A DNA stretch of 64,000 nucleotides from positions 31,255-95,254 of the forward strand of contig JBBHKE010002430.1 of the NCBI GenBank assembly GCA_037447655.1. The letters are read 5' to 3'. This DNA comes from Zygnema cylindricum. Its lineage: Eukaryota; Streptophyta; Zygnematophyceae; Zygnematales; Zygnemataceae. A program made the translations under genes and the position numbers. Numbering within the stretch: the first letter of the stretch is position 1; each line of letters opens with the position of its first letter. Shown here piece by piece: positions 22,687 through 34,264 of the stretch. The notes beneath the pieces are model-generated. The model was not told where the DNA came from and made no database searches. It saw nothing but the letters and a program-made list of their open reading frames with translations.

Positions 22687-22944
22687 CTAATCACCACCAG
22701 CTGTAAATCCATTCACCCCGTCACTTCCCCTACGAAGCTCCAAAGTGCTTTCCCTCACAAGAATTATCCCCATGGTAAAGCTCCAAGTCCATGAGGAGCC
22801 ATCCATTGCCTGCATAGGACAAATGATGTTTTCGTACTCATCTGGGAGTTTCATAAGTAGTGTATTAATCTTCCTCTCCTCATAGTGTAACAAATCTATA
22901 TAACCCAAACTAATGCCCCCCCTCATTTGTTTCCAAAATGCCAT
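22687..22944 (-). pseudogene. copia gag fragment
   Basis: It reads INTLLMKLPDEYENII and then MGIILVRESTLELRRG, like the C-terminal gag of the two larger minus-strand copia elements (LLMKLLDDYKNIV near 37.45 kb and VREITIEIRRG near 37.38 kb). It is separated from the zinc-knuckle frame by a stop and about 120 bases. The N-terminal gag and 5' LTR are missing at its right end. Confidence 0.65.
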
Positions 22945-23379
22945 ATCTCACTAACGTGTCCTCGTTTGTTGTACAATAATATTGAAAAATTGCCAAATAA
23001 CGAAGCTGAGACGTGAAAGTGAGTGGCGTCGACTTAAGAATTCGCTTTCGAATATGCTTACGAATAATAAAGATGGGGAAAATAACACGAATGGATTTTC
23101 ACATGTTCAAATGTCGACCGCGGGCACACAACACAGGCACACACACCAGCACGGGCTACACGGGCTATAAGGACTACACTACTGTACCGGAATGAGTATC
23201 CAAATCAATATTAAAATTGGAAATAAGCGTTAATGTTTTGTTGGTGTTTGGCCCTTCAACCCAAAATCGAGTTGATAACACTATTTGTTCCTTTACACTT
23301 ATGTTTTTTTTTACACTAATAGTGATTTACAGAGTACACGTCAATTTGTTTTTTGCATTAAAACCATAATCTCTACTAG
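22945..23379. other. intergenic, no gene seen
   Basis: Unrecognised sequence between the broken 5' end of the short copia element and the inverted-repeat element. No open frame with a recognisable family. Confidence 0.5.
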
Positions 23380-24090
23380 TGTTGGGTATCGAGGACCATT
23401 TGCCGATATTCGATATATATCGAATTTCACGTACCCGATAATCGATATATCGCTTCGATATATCGAAAATCAAAATATCGCGATATATCGCCGATATGTC
23501 GTATCATCGATATATCGAAGCATTTAAATAAAATGAAAATTCTCACAGTTTTCCAAAGTCATGTGCCTTCGGACACGGTGACCGTAAAATTTATGCCGAA
23601 AAAAGAAATACGGTTTTTTCCTAAAAGTTAGCAGAGTAAAGGAGATCTCTGAGGTACATTGACGCGGTACACTAACATAATACGCAAGTACACGTACATA
23701 GTGTTTGGTATCGGGTAAATTCATATCGCGATAATTTCGATATTCGATATATCGAATATCGATCGAGAGGATTCCTTAATATATCGTACGGGGACCAACA
23801 TAAATTATCATGATATTATCGCAAAAAATGGGTGTCCGTACAGTCCTAGTACGGAAAATCGTACGGAAACCCCCCCCTCATAGAGCGAGCGCGCGCGAAG
23901 GGGAGGGGGGGGTGTGATTTTTTTTTTTATTTTTTTTTTTATGCCTCGATATATCGGCAATATATCGGCAATATTTTGGCGATATATCGCGATAATTTGG
24001 TTTTCGATATGTCAAAGCGATATAACGATTATCGAGTACCTAAAATTCGATATATATCGAATATCGGCAAAAGGTCCTCGATACCCAACA
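23380..24090. mobile_element. terminal inverted repeat element rich in CGATATATCG
   Basis: It begins TGTTGGGTATCGAGGACC and ends with the complement. The inverted arms extend about 140 bp (23380-23520 and 23940-24090), made largely of palindromic ATCGATATATCGAT-type motifs. The middle 400 bp has no coding. The end sequence suggests a hAT-type MITE, but the flanking octamers do not match, so the superfamily is uncertain. Confidence 0.7.
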
Positions 24091-24301
24091 TTACACGTAC
24101 ATAATACGCAAGTACGGATTTCCATACCAAAATGGTCGGTTCTCAAATCTTTGACGATTTTAGAGATTTGATCGTCAACTTACATGGAACCACTCAAATC
24201 AAAACACGTAGCAAAAACTTGTTTACAGAAGATACACCATGTAGAAATTTTGTTGTCCGTATTATTACAAAAACCTCCTCATTTAACCATACCCCAAATA
24301 A

Positions 24302-24580
24302 GGGTATGTCCCCATGTACATAAGTAAGGGTTTTTTTCTATCGTTTTCCTGTAAAACTGAGCGCTGTACTGCCTAAGTCGCAACCGTACGAAGGAATCGC
24401 AAATTTGTAGAGTACAATTTGCGTCATCCTCGAATTTAGGATGTATGAAAATTTATCGTCTTGTGTTTTTCGACCCAATTCCACGACAAAAAGCGTCATC
24501 CACAACCTTAAGTTTAAAACAAATATACGATGTGATTTAAAACTAGGTATTTCTGAAAAACAAATAGGAATATATATTCG
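24302..24580. mobile_element. partial Harbinger-like element cut by a copia LTR
   Basis: TAA at 24299-24301 is followed by GGGTATGTCCCCATGTAC and then the reverse complement of the 16.8-17.1 kb part of the element at 16316. Homology runs to 24580 and stops exactly where the LTR begins, so the retroelement inserted into this older element. Confidence 0.75.
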
Positions 24581-25470
24581 TGAAATTCTGTGGTCTCAAT
24601 TAACCCTCAGAATGAACAGCCTATGTAAAGCCTCTAGGATCATATTTGACCCTTTCACTTTCCCACTGAATAAGTGCCGCCCTGGCACACAAATATTTTG
24701 ACCACCCTCACCCCTCCAAGGACAAGACTCCTCTGAGTCAAACGCAAAAAGAATCACTGAATTTGCTCCCTTGAGACGTAAGTTATGGATGGACAAAGAT
24801 GGCCTATAAATACAAAAGGTCACTTGGAGAGAGGCGCCTCAAACACGCTTAGTCCCTTAACTTCTACTCTCAACTACGTAGTACTCTACCCTCGGCCAAT
24901 CAAAAGGGTGTATAGTACAAGAAGGTACAGTGGCCGATAGTACTTCTTGTACGACCATTGTACAACATGGTCATCTGGTTGACACTTGTCAACATGGGAG
25001 CCATCGTTCCTCCTCCCATCCTTTCCGGCGTCCAATGATGTGGCGCCACGTGGCACAGCGCGCCGCTATGTTTGAAAGCCGCCAAATATTCATGCGGGTT
25101 TGGCGGGGGCAACGTCCGATCATGTATTTTACACAGTTAGATTCGCGCCTGCGAGCGCCGTTTGACTATAGATGTCGTTTTGTCAATTTTTGGTATGTTT
25201 TAATGAAAGTGACATTTTGCGTAACACTTTAAATACATAGGAAAATGAATACGTGTATCGTTTTGTTAACGCATTAATGGTTTAAAGCGTACATCTATGT
25301 AATTCTATATAGACCTAGGATTACATCTCGTTTAGGGCAACATTTTGGCAATCTATGAATCTGTCAGCTTGTTTCTTTCTGACCATGGCGGCTCCAATGG
25401 TGACTCTCTCGCTCTATCTTCACTCTAGAGTCTAAATTAAGAAGTGAATATTAATTACTTATTTTCAACA
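24581..25470 (-). mobile_element. copia 3' LTR of element C1
   Basis: On the minus strand it begins TGTTGAAAATAAG right after the polypurine tract AATTAAGGGGAG (near 25471-25482) and ends near 24581 (plus-strand TGAAATTCTGTGG). The RNase H stop lies about 60 bases upstream of the polypurine tract, the normal arrangement for a copia 3' end. Confidence 0.8.
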
Positions 25471-25528
25471 CTCCCCTTAATTCTTAGTCAACTTTTAATT
25501 TAAGTCCACAATTTTCTCTGCAAAATTT

Positions 25529-25963
25529 TTACTTAGGAGAAGTTACCGGTTTTGTCATCATGTCTACAATCATCTCTTTATCACTTTTATGAACCACATT
25601 AATTATTTTATTCTCCACCTTCTCTCTGACAAAGCTTAGTCTTATATCCATATGTTTAGCTTTGAAATGGTGTTTTGGATTAGCTGGGATAGAGATAACA
25701 ACTTCATTATCACAAAAGACATTCTGAGTCCCATAATTCATAAACCCACGTTCTTTGAGTAGAGATTTTACCCACATTAATTCTTGAGTGGAAGCACATG
25801 AAGCCATGTATTTAGCCTTTATAGTGGAGTGAGCAATTACTTTCTGTTGTTTTTTACTCCAACAACATGTACCAGACCCAATTTGCAACAGATATCTAGT
25901 TGTACATCGTCTCAAAGGCACATCCCCATAACAAGCATCACTCCAAGTGGTGATGTCAGTGTG
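25529..25963 (-). pseudogene. copia RNase H, C-terminal pol of element C1
   Basis: This is the Ty1/copia RNase HI domain. It has TWSDACYGD, CCWSKKQQKVIAHSTIKAKYMAS, ELMWVKSLL, VFCDNEVVISIPANP, HFKAKHMDIRLSFVRE and the terminal VDMMTKP, all in family order. The stop is at 25531-25529. The domain is intact in frame but cut off from its reverse transcriptase by the solo LTR at 25969-27037. The part of the open frame to the right of 25968 is read from that LTR. Confidence 0.85.
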
Positions 25964-25968
25964 CTCCC

Positions 25969-27037
25969 TGGAACTCTGAGACCTCCATAAGTCCTCAGAG
26001 TGAACAACTTCTAAGAAGCCTTTAGGATAACTCTGACCCCTTTGTGTTTCAGCAAGAACAACTGTCACCCTGGCAGACAAAAACTCTGACCAGCTTCACC
26101 CTTGTGAAGGCAAGACTCCCCTGAGTCGATAGCAAAAAGAATATGTGAATTTGCTCCCTTGAGCAGTAAGTTATGGAGGGTCAAAGCTGACCTTTTGTAC
26201 AGAAGCTCTCTAGGAGAGAGGGTCCTATCTCCTAATTTTTCTAAGTCCTATCTCTCTCACAGACTCTATCTACTGATGTACGAAGCCAATCATATTCCAC
26301 TTTCGTATACAAAAGTACAGCTACCGGTGTACTTTTTGTACGGACATTGTACGACATGGCCTAAATGTCGACACGTGGTATATCCGGATTTGCTCCCTTA
26401 ATCCTCGAAGATGCCGCAATCCAATGTTTTTCCTCCACGTGTCATTTGATGTGGCCATGACCACAAACCACCGAAATCCTCTTCCGCGATCTCGGCGTTC
26501 ATTCCGGCCGTCCGATTAAATTCACATTTAATCGTAGCCGTAATAAATACCTGCGCGGTATTCGTTTCGTTAAAGAAACAAAGGCGCGATATTCGTTTTT
26601 TTATCCGTACCACAATCCGTACTTTTACATTACTGAATCTATGTATCCCGTAAATAGTTTTAGTTAAATGAATTATCCTACTTGGTAATGTATAAGTAAA
26701 TATCAAACCCAATAGTACGTAACACTAGGTCTAGACATAACGGATAAGGTTACAGGCTACCGACTGCTTACCGTCCAACAGGTACCACGATAAAATCCTG
26801 GGGGCAGCACATATCCTTTTAGTAAATAAACCTCTAACGTTAATAAATAAACATATATATTTCCCGTAAACCTCTGGATAGCCTAGGTAGCCATGGCTCT
26901 AGCTTCCTCTCCAATTTCTCAGTGACTGAGACAAGTTTGAGAAGTTGGAGAGAGAAGTTAGAGGTACACTGCCTCGGCTTTTTCTATATTTCTATTTAGA
27001 CATAGAAAATACTTTAAACGGACCATTAATTTCTACA
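25969..27037. mobile_element. solo copia LTR inserted in element C1
   Basis: This 1069-bp LTR starts TGGAACTCTGAG and ends TTTCTACA on the plus strand. It is flanked by an exact 5-bp target duplication CTCCC (25964-25968 and 27038-27042). The insertion lies in the linker between reverse transcriptase and RNase H of C1, and the coding frames on both sides fit when the LTR and one target copy are removed. It has no internal region, so it is a solo LTR left by recombination. Closely related in sequence to the LTR at 41188-42236. Confidence 0.9.
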
Positions 27038-28192
27038 CTCCCCTCCCAAATGCAACCATAAGTCTCTTGTTCCCACCAAATACCTCATCACTCTTTTGGC
27101 TGCTTCTGAGTCTCTTTTCCTTGGTTCATTTAGACTTCTACTGAGAATGCCTATAGCCGCAGCTATGTTTGGAGGTGTAGAATTCATAAAGTAAATTAAA
27201 CTGCCTACAATTTGCCCATAAGGAATTCCTTCCATAAACCTCTTTTCTTCCTCATCCATCTTATCATTCAAAATCAATATCCCTCCCTTTTCACTCCCCT
27301 CCGATACTTTATTTAGATCCATGGGAGTGGTACACCCATTTGCTTTCTCCATCTGAAACTTTTCTAGCATATTACCAATAACTTCTTTGTGAGTGAATCT
27401 TATAATTCTATTCCCTCTATCCCTCTCCATTTGAATCCCCAAAATGTATTTTGCTTCGCCGAGATCTTTCATGTCAAACAGACTTCTCGGATCCTGTTTG
27501 AGTTTGTTATTTTAATTTAAGAACTTGTTTAAGACTAACAAATTATCAACATAAATTGCAATAAATATCACTCCATTTTCATCCTCAAATATATATGTAT
27601 ATGGAGTGATTTGAACTTATTCTAATGTATCCCAAACATGTAACAAATTCGTCCAATTTTATATTCCATTGCCGCGGGGCTTGCTTAAGGCCATAAAGTG
27701 ATTTTATCAGTTTGCACACCTTGCTTTCTTCTCCACTATCCACGAATCCTTTCAGTTACCTCATGTAGATTTCTTCTTCCAACTCTTTGTGTTAGAAGGC
27801 GGTCTTAATATCCATCTGGTGTATTTCCAAATCCTTGGCTACGGCTAAACTAAAAAAAAATTTGACAGAAGGGAATCTGACTACGGGTGCAAAGGTTTTT
27901 TCATAGTCTATTCATTTTTTCTAAGTATAACCTTTAGCTACCAATCTAGCCTTATATCTTTCAATTTATTATTTGGGTTTAGTTTAAGCTTAAAAACCCA
28001 CTAACATCCAATTGGTTTTCTGTCCGATGGACAATCTACCAACTCCCATGTATTGGCTTCCGTAATAGAGGCCATTTCTTCATTGATGGCAGTGATCCAC
28101 CGGCTACTTTCTGGGGGATTTATGGCCTCGAAGTATCTTTGAGGTTCTTCTGGGTGAGACATCTTTGTGAGTTTGCTATTTACATGTTTTTC
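27038..28192 (-). pseudogene. copia reverse transcriptase of element C1, broken
   Basis: The C-terminal part (27043-27472) is open: KDLGEAKYILGIQMERD, VIGNMLEKFQME, CTTPMDL, YGQIVGSLIYFMNSTPP, AAKRVMRYLVGT. The N-terminal part (27480-28192) is recognisable in pieces with stops and frameshifts: an IFIAIYVDN-like site near 27550, PRQWN near 27670 and a QMDIKT-like site near 27815. This reverse transcriptase is inactive. Confidence 0.8.
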
Positions 28193-29185
28193 TTAAAGCC
28201 GTTTACTACTTCTTTTTCCTCCTTCAAAATCTGACGCCGGTATAGAAGGCATCCTCGGGTTTCGTTTACGAAAATTTTCATCTCCCTTATCTTCGAATTC
28301 CAGTGTTTGATCAAGTTCTTTGTCAGTTTCCATTTCGTATTGTGGTGTTACTTCGGATGTTGTAGTTTCGTCCTTCTCTTTTGGCACATCTGCACATTTT
28401 TCCTTCTCCCCGTCTTCATTCTCTTCATTTCCCAAGTCAAAGTCAGAATACTGACCCGATTCAAATCTGATTTTGACTTCTTTGTTATATTTGAATGGAT
28501 CAATAGACTTTACTTCATTCATCACCATTATGTGTTTTACCAAAATGATATCTCTCTTTTTCAACTCATACACTCGATATCCTTTTGTGCTCTCATCATA
28601 TCCTACAAGATATTCTGGTTTCCCTCTTCCCTCTAACTTCCATTTAGTCTTATCGGAATCCAAACTGTATACTTGACTTCCGAACACTCTCAAACTAGAC
28701 AAATTTGGTTTTCTTCCCGTCCACCTTTCATACGAAGTTTCCTCCTTATTTGCCGAAGTTAGCACTCTATTTTTGATGAAGTTAGCATAGTTTATAGATT
28801 CAACCCAAAACTGCAATCCTATTCTTTTATCAGTTAGCATACTTCTGGGCATATCTCCTAAAGTTCTATTCACTCTTTCTGCTACTCCATTTAGTTCCGG
28901 ATTATAAAGAACAATTTTCTCATGATGGATTCCTTCTTTTTTGACAAATTCTTCAAATTCCTTTGATGTGTATTCTTTCCCATTATCACTTCTTATCTCT
29001 TTTATTGAGGTTTCATGTAAATTTTTACTCCAAACTTTGTATTCTTTGAAAAATCTTAGTACCTTTGACTTATATGTAAGAAAATATACCTTAGTGTATC
29101 TAGACCAATCATCTATAATGGTTAGCATCCATCTTTTCCCCCAATGTGAAACATACCTAGCTAGTCCCCAAACAACAGTGTGAAC
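28193..29185 (-). pseudogene. copia integrase of element C1
   Basis: Integrase core and C-terminal region. The first catalytic Asp is in LTIIDDWSRYTKVYFL, the second in EIRSDNGKEYTS, and the Glu in NGVAERVNRTL. FWVESINYANFIKNR, YERWTGRKPNLSSLRVFGSQVY and a K-rich tail follow. The 311-codon frame is open from about 29128. Farther upstream the HHCC part is broken by stops (near 29200-29400). Confidence 0.85.
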
Positions 29186-29639
29186 TAGATCTAATACTTT
29201 CTTTTTCTAAATGTGGATGCCTTTGGAAATGGGAGTCTATGAATCTTCCCTTGGGCACATCCACTACAATCATCTGAGGTCTCATCATCTCCAAACTCAA
29301 TTCCATCCACTATTCATTTTTTCTTCATTTTCTTTAATCTATCTAGATTCACATGCCCCAACCTCTTGTGCCAAAGCATCATATCAATTCCACACTAGAA
29401 GAGAACACCATTTTCATTGCAAAGTACAATTTTGAACATTCCTAGACTACCCTTTTCATCTATGAAATAAACCTCATTATCAAAGCTGGCTTTGAAGATT
29501 CCTTTCTTAGTTCTGGTTTCGAACTCTTTTTCATCTAAAACAGCTATAAAGACTATATTCTTGCTAAGCTATGGAACGTAAAGAAAATCTGAGAGTGTTA
29601 CAATTGAAGCCTTTCCATCAACTATAACCTTTAAATCAA

Positions 29640-29800
29640 CCGATCCAACAAGACTTGTGGTTTCTTCTCTACTATCTCTATACTCTATCTCAACTTTTGG
29701 AAATTTTCTTAATTTAGTAAACCACCTCTTATCCTTGCACATATGCATTGAGGCCCTTGAGTCTATGATCCACCTATCTTCAGGTGGATCCTTCTTACCT
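29640..29800 (-). pseudogene. copia protease remnant of element C1
   Basis: The minus strand reads WIIDSRASMHM, where active copia proteases have DSGAS; the Gly is Arg here (GGG to AGG). The HMCKDKRWF and VGSVDLKV-like parts that follow match element C2. Stops nearby show decay. Confidence 0.7.
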
Positions 29801-29964
29801 CCGAAAGCACACTTTTATCCCCGTAGAATGTTTGTATGCTTCTTAGTGGTTTTTGGCTTCATGCTCCTCTTCCATTTCGGTTACGTCATCTTCTTCCTCG
29901 TCAAGAACTTGAGTCAGAAATGCCTTTTTCTTTCCTACATCTTTGGAAGAACGTTGTTCATCTT

Positions 29965-30955
29965 TCAATCAAAGAACTGCAAGCTTAACATAATCTGCCA
30001 TATAATGTCCCAGTTTTTTGCAAAATTGACATAATCCACCTCAAGGAGCTCCTCTCCCTTGTCGATCAAATCTGCCACCTCCTTGTCATTTTCCTCCAAA
30101 GTTTCGATAAGGATCCTTTCCCTTTTCCTCATCAGGCTTCCGCCAATCAGATCCTGCAGCAAATGCTTAAACACTCGGACTTCCTTTTCTAAGTTTTAAG
30201 GTACTCTCTTTCACTAAAATCTTCCCCGTTGTATCATCCGAATTCTAATTGCTATCACCTAGATCCTACAACCGATTAATGATATTCTCATACTCTTCAA
30301 GTAGTTTCATTATCAGTGTATTTACTATTTGTTTCTCAGACCATGAGTTACCTGCACTCTCTAGCTCTCCAAATAATCCTCCTAAGTCATTGCAATAATC
30401 ATTCATACTTCCTCCCTTGTAAGTATAAGCTGAAATTTTATTTTCTGCCAGCTGTTGCAGCTGCAATGACCCACTCTTATATTTGTTTACTAGAGATACC
30501 CAAATTTAACAGGAAGATCTAACATGCATAAGGGGAATGGCAATACCCTTCACTACACTTTTGAGAATTAAGAGCTTAGCCACCTTATCCTTATAGTTCC
30601 AATTTTCATATTCTGACCGTTCGGTCTGACTCCTTGTCACCATTGCTGGTGGTGCTGCTGCCACTATTGTCCTTAGTAGTGGAGCCCCTCGAGAAGCAAC
30701 TTCTCCCTTTTCTCCATCCATGTTTATTTCCCCCCCTTCCTCTTTATCGTTCATGATGATGGGTGATGTTTTAACAGCTGTTGTGACGGAGGTGACCAAA
30801 AAACGTGTTCCTCCAAACCCACGTTGAGGTGGGCATCGAATATGCCCAAACACTATGCCCCATAGGTGCTTCTCAAAAAGTTCTCCCTCCATCATCATTT
30901 CTGAATAAAAAAATTATGATCCATTAAATATAGGCACCCTAGAGGGAGGGCCAAT
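29965..30955 (-). pseudogene. copia gag of element C1, broken
   Basis: Several frames are needed to read it. There is a zinc knuckle near 29990-30040 (CQFCKKLGHYMADY, with the last Cys lost), NTLIMKLLEEYENIINRL with SYTYKGG-like gag near 30266-30466, and an N-terminal frame at 30506-30898 starting MMMEGELFEKHLWGIVFG that matches the gag start of element C2 near 38020. Homology to the C2 leader (GGCACCCTAGAGGG) continues to about 30945 and then stops, so the 5' LTR is missing. Confidence 0.7.
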
Positions 30956-31490
30956 ATTGAAAAGTAAGCTTTAGTAAGTCTTAGAAATTTGAGTCTATGA
31001 CTTAAAATATTTTTGGAATACCAACTATTCAATATTGACCAAATTTAGTGTAGAATTTTTGTAGTATCTACACGAATAGTTATCTTTAAGTAAATTAGTG
31101 TGTAGGGTCGCCAATGAATGTGGACGTGATAAGGATCACCCGGATTTTTAGGGTATAGATATTGTTAGTGGACAATTCTGGTCCAAACACTTAGATTTTT
31201 GTCAGTAGGTTGTCTAGTGAACCCTGTACATACGTTTTAGATTTTTTCTATATATTTTAAGTATTTAGTTCAATTAGGATTGATCAATTCCATACAGAAT
31301 GTACATTCTACACAGAGTTTAAGGAAATGAGAGCACTAAGTGCAGTTTAAGGTGTTTTGTGCTCTATTGTCTTTGATTTGCTTGTAGTACATGTTTATTT
31401 GGTTGAAAGACCTCTTTCATTTGTAGTTACGTATCTTACAGTATTGATCTAGTCTGATAGGTATTCCTCTTTGGGTTTGCTTCGGCTAAC
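30956..31490. other. probable leader of the plus-strand copia element, no gene
   Basis: AT-rich sequence between the broken 5' end of element C1 and the gag of plus-strand element C3. It may hold the C3 leader or LTR remnant, but I see no second copy in the window to define one. Confidence 0.4.
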
Positions 31491-33890
31491 ATGTTTGATA
31501 ATGGCTCAGCTCCTGCAAGAAGTGCTCCTATTAGCCCTAGTGCTCCACCAGCTCCTCCATGGACGAATATCCTAGCAGGTGCAAGTGTGACTCCTAGTGG
31601 GAGTGGATCACAGGCGAGTCTAAATGCCCATGACCTTCAACAGGTTATGGGCCCACCGCCCAAATTGCCTATCTTTGATGGATCAGACTACTTGTACTAG
31701 GAAGATATGCTGAGCTCCTATTTCGAAAAGAGGGACTTGTCATCCATTGTGGATGGGAATGCTGATGAGACTGCACCGGATTGGAGAAAGAAGAATCCAC
31801 TGCCTCAATGTCTTGAAGCAGTCCATGACAAAGGAGTTGGTAATGTCTTACCTTGATATGAAAAAGGCTTCTCAAAATCTGGTTTAGCGTACATGCTATG
31901 TATGTTCAGCTTGATGTCACTGTTTAGACTAATATAGCAACAGAAATCTTTGAATTTAGATATTCTGGAGGTAGTATGTCAGATCATTGCCATGCTATGA
32001 AAAGATTGTTCGTTCAGAGTACAAGTGCAAGTGGGGACTTTTCACCACCTCAGCAGGCTATGCTATTGATGAGAACTTTACCCAATGAGTATAAGGGAGC
32101 CATGGATAGGCTTAGGGCTCTTCCACAACGTCAATGGAACATATCATTAGCAATTCAACTTATTTTGAGTGAAGAAGCTAACCAGATTTCACAAAGAGGG
32201 GATACTAAGTCTGTTCAAGTACTAGCTAACTAGTTTTTAGATTCTAATATTGGTAGTGGCAGTGGTAGAGGTAATGGTCTTAAAAGGTCACCTTTAACCT
32301 GCTATTACTGTGATGAAAAAGGGCATGTGTTCAGAATGTGTAATGCATATAAGAGAGCGAAAACTACAGGAATTTTTTGCTCTGGATGGGACAAAAGTCG
32401 GGTTCCTTCTCAATCAGGTGGTCGACCAACTGCTCTCTTCAACGAACTTAAGAAGGAGGACGTGAGAAACTTTCCCAGCAACAGCGAAAAGAAATACTTT
32501 GCGATAGCAGAAGCAACGGAAGGCGTGGAGGAAAACGAATGGATAATGGACTCCGGTGCATCTGCACACATGAGCCAAATTGCCATCTGTTTGAGAGTAT
32601 TCAATCTATTTCACCCATCAAAACTTATTTTAGTGATGATACCTTTGATGAGTCAAAAGCAAAGGGGAGGGTGTCACTTATGTTGAACGTAGAGGGAAAA
32701 CCTATGAAAAGGGTTTTAGAAGATGTGTTGCATGTCCCAGCTTTTAAAAGAAACTTTTTCTCTACGTAAGTGGTAGAAAAGAAAGGTTTTAAAACTATAT
32801 CTGAGAATGGAAAGAAAACAGTAAGTAAGAATGGGAAAATAGTTGCAGAGGGATTTGCTAGAGGAAACAATTTGTATCGGTTAAGTCTTGCAAATGATAA
32901 TGACAATGATGTTATGTACTCAAGTGTAATCAATGATTGTGATTTATGGCATAAACGTTTAGGACATGTAAATTATGATAGATTAGAAAAGATGGTAAAT
33001 CAAAAAATGGTGGAAGGTGTAAAAATTAGTCAAAAACCAGCATCAAATGTATGTGATGGTTGTGCAATGGGAAAAATTCATAAGTTGCCTTTCCCTTTGC
33101 AAACTGATCATAGAAGTAGCAGGGTGCTAGAACTAATTTATTCAAATGTATGGGGGCCATCTAGGTATCCATCTGTGGGAGGTGCTAAGTTTATGCTTAC
33201 CTTTACTGATGACTATAGTAGATTTACTACAGTTTAATTTTTGAAAAGGATGAAGTCTTTGCAAATTTTAAGGAGTATAAGGCTTGGGTTGAGAATCTTC
33301 ATGAGAGAAAGATAGCGGGATTCAGATCTGATAATGGAGGGGAGTACATTTCTAATGAGTTTGCAGAATTCCTAAAATTGCATGGAATCTCACGTCAACT
33401 AACCATTTTTTATTCTCCGGAACAAAACGGTGTTTCAGAAAGGATGAATAGGACCACATCAGAGTGTGCTAGGACAATGATGGTTCATATGGACATAGAT
33501 TTCAAATTTTGGGCAGAGGCAATGCATTGTGCAGCTTATGTGAAAAACAAGCTAGAAACAAGGGCAATAAAAGATAAAACTCCCTATAAAATGTGGATAG
33601 GACACAAACCAGATGTAAGTCACTTCAAAGTTTTTTAAAGTAAGGTATTCTTGCTAGATAATGATCCACAAAAATGGTAATTAGAGCCAAAAGGCATACC
33701 ATGGATATTTTTAGGGTATGATGATCATGCCAAGGGTTATAAAGTATATGACATTAAGAGAAATAGAGTTGTGGTAGCCAGAAACATCAAAGTGAAGGAT
33801 GAGGGAAAAGGAGTAGATGTATTTAGTCAACGTAGCGATGAAAAGAAAATTCGAAGTGTTGATAATATCTTTTAAGAGGAAAATCCTTTG
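31491..33890 (+). pseudogene. truncated Ty1/copia element C3 (gag, protease, integrase)
   Basis: A different copia family on the plus strand. Gag starts at 31491 and continues with RTLPNEYKGAMDRL (31976-32233). An intact CCHC knuckle CYYCDEKGHVFRMC is at 32300-32341. The protease site WIMDSGASAHM is intact near 32541-32575. The GAG-pre-integrase/HHCC part (HKRLGHVNYDRL, CDGCAMGKIHKLPF) and the first integrase Asp (TFTDDYS) are in 32770-33237, and the Glu region (EQNGVSERMNRT) is in 33378-33638. Stops at 31698, 32231, 32767 and 33235 separate these parts. Integrase tail remnants run to about 33890, where the element is cut off. No reverse transcriptase or RNase H follows. Confidence 0.82.
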
Positions 33891-33910
33891 TTTTTCAATA
33901 AAAATATACT

Positions 33911-34264
33911 ACAATTCTATGGGCTCCATTGCCACACAGAATTCGCTGGTCTAAAGGAAGCTAATCTAGATAGTGCCGACTCCAAGTTTATATAAACCCA
34001 AATGATTGACCCCTTGACAATCTGAACCCCATTACAACTTCACCCCTGTGAAATAAGACTTTATGTGTGCTCAGTTCCACCATAGAATGCAAAGTTAGAA
34101 TATGAGATTTGGACACATTCACCCACTTTGACTTTCCCTTAGAAATGCAGCCACCCAGGCAGGCAAAAACACTAACCGACTACACCCTGTGTAGCTTGGA
34201 CTCCCCTGAGTCCGCAGCAACAAAAATCACTGAAATTGGTCAATTGAGTTGATAGTTATGGCTG
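33911..34264 (-). mobile_element. copia LTR fragment
   Basis: About 350 bp, close to 90 per cent identical by eye to 20335-20690 in the same orientation, including GCCGACTCCAAGTTTATATA. The remaining roughly 800 bp of the LTR and the RNase H of the adjoining element are missing. At 34265 the sequence passes directly into reverse transcriptase coding, so this is a deletion or recombination junction. Confidence 0.8.
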
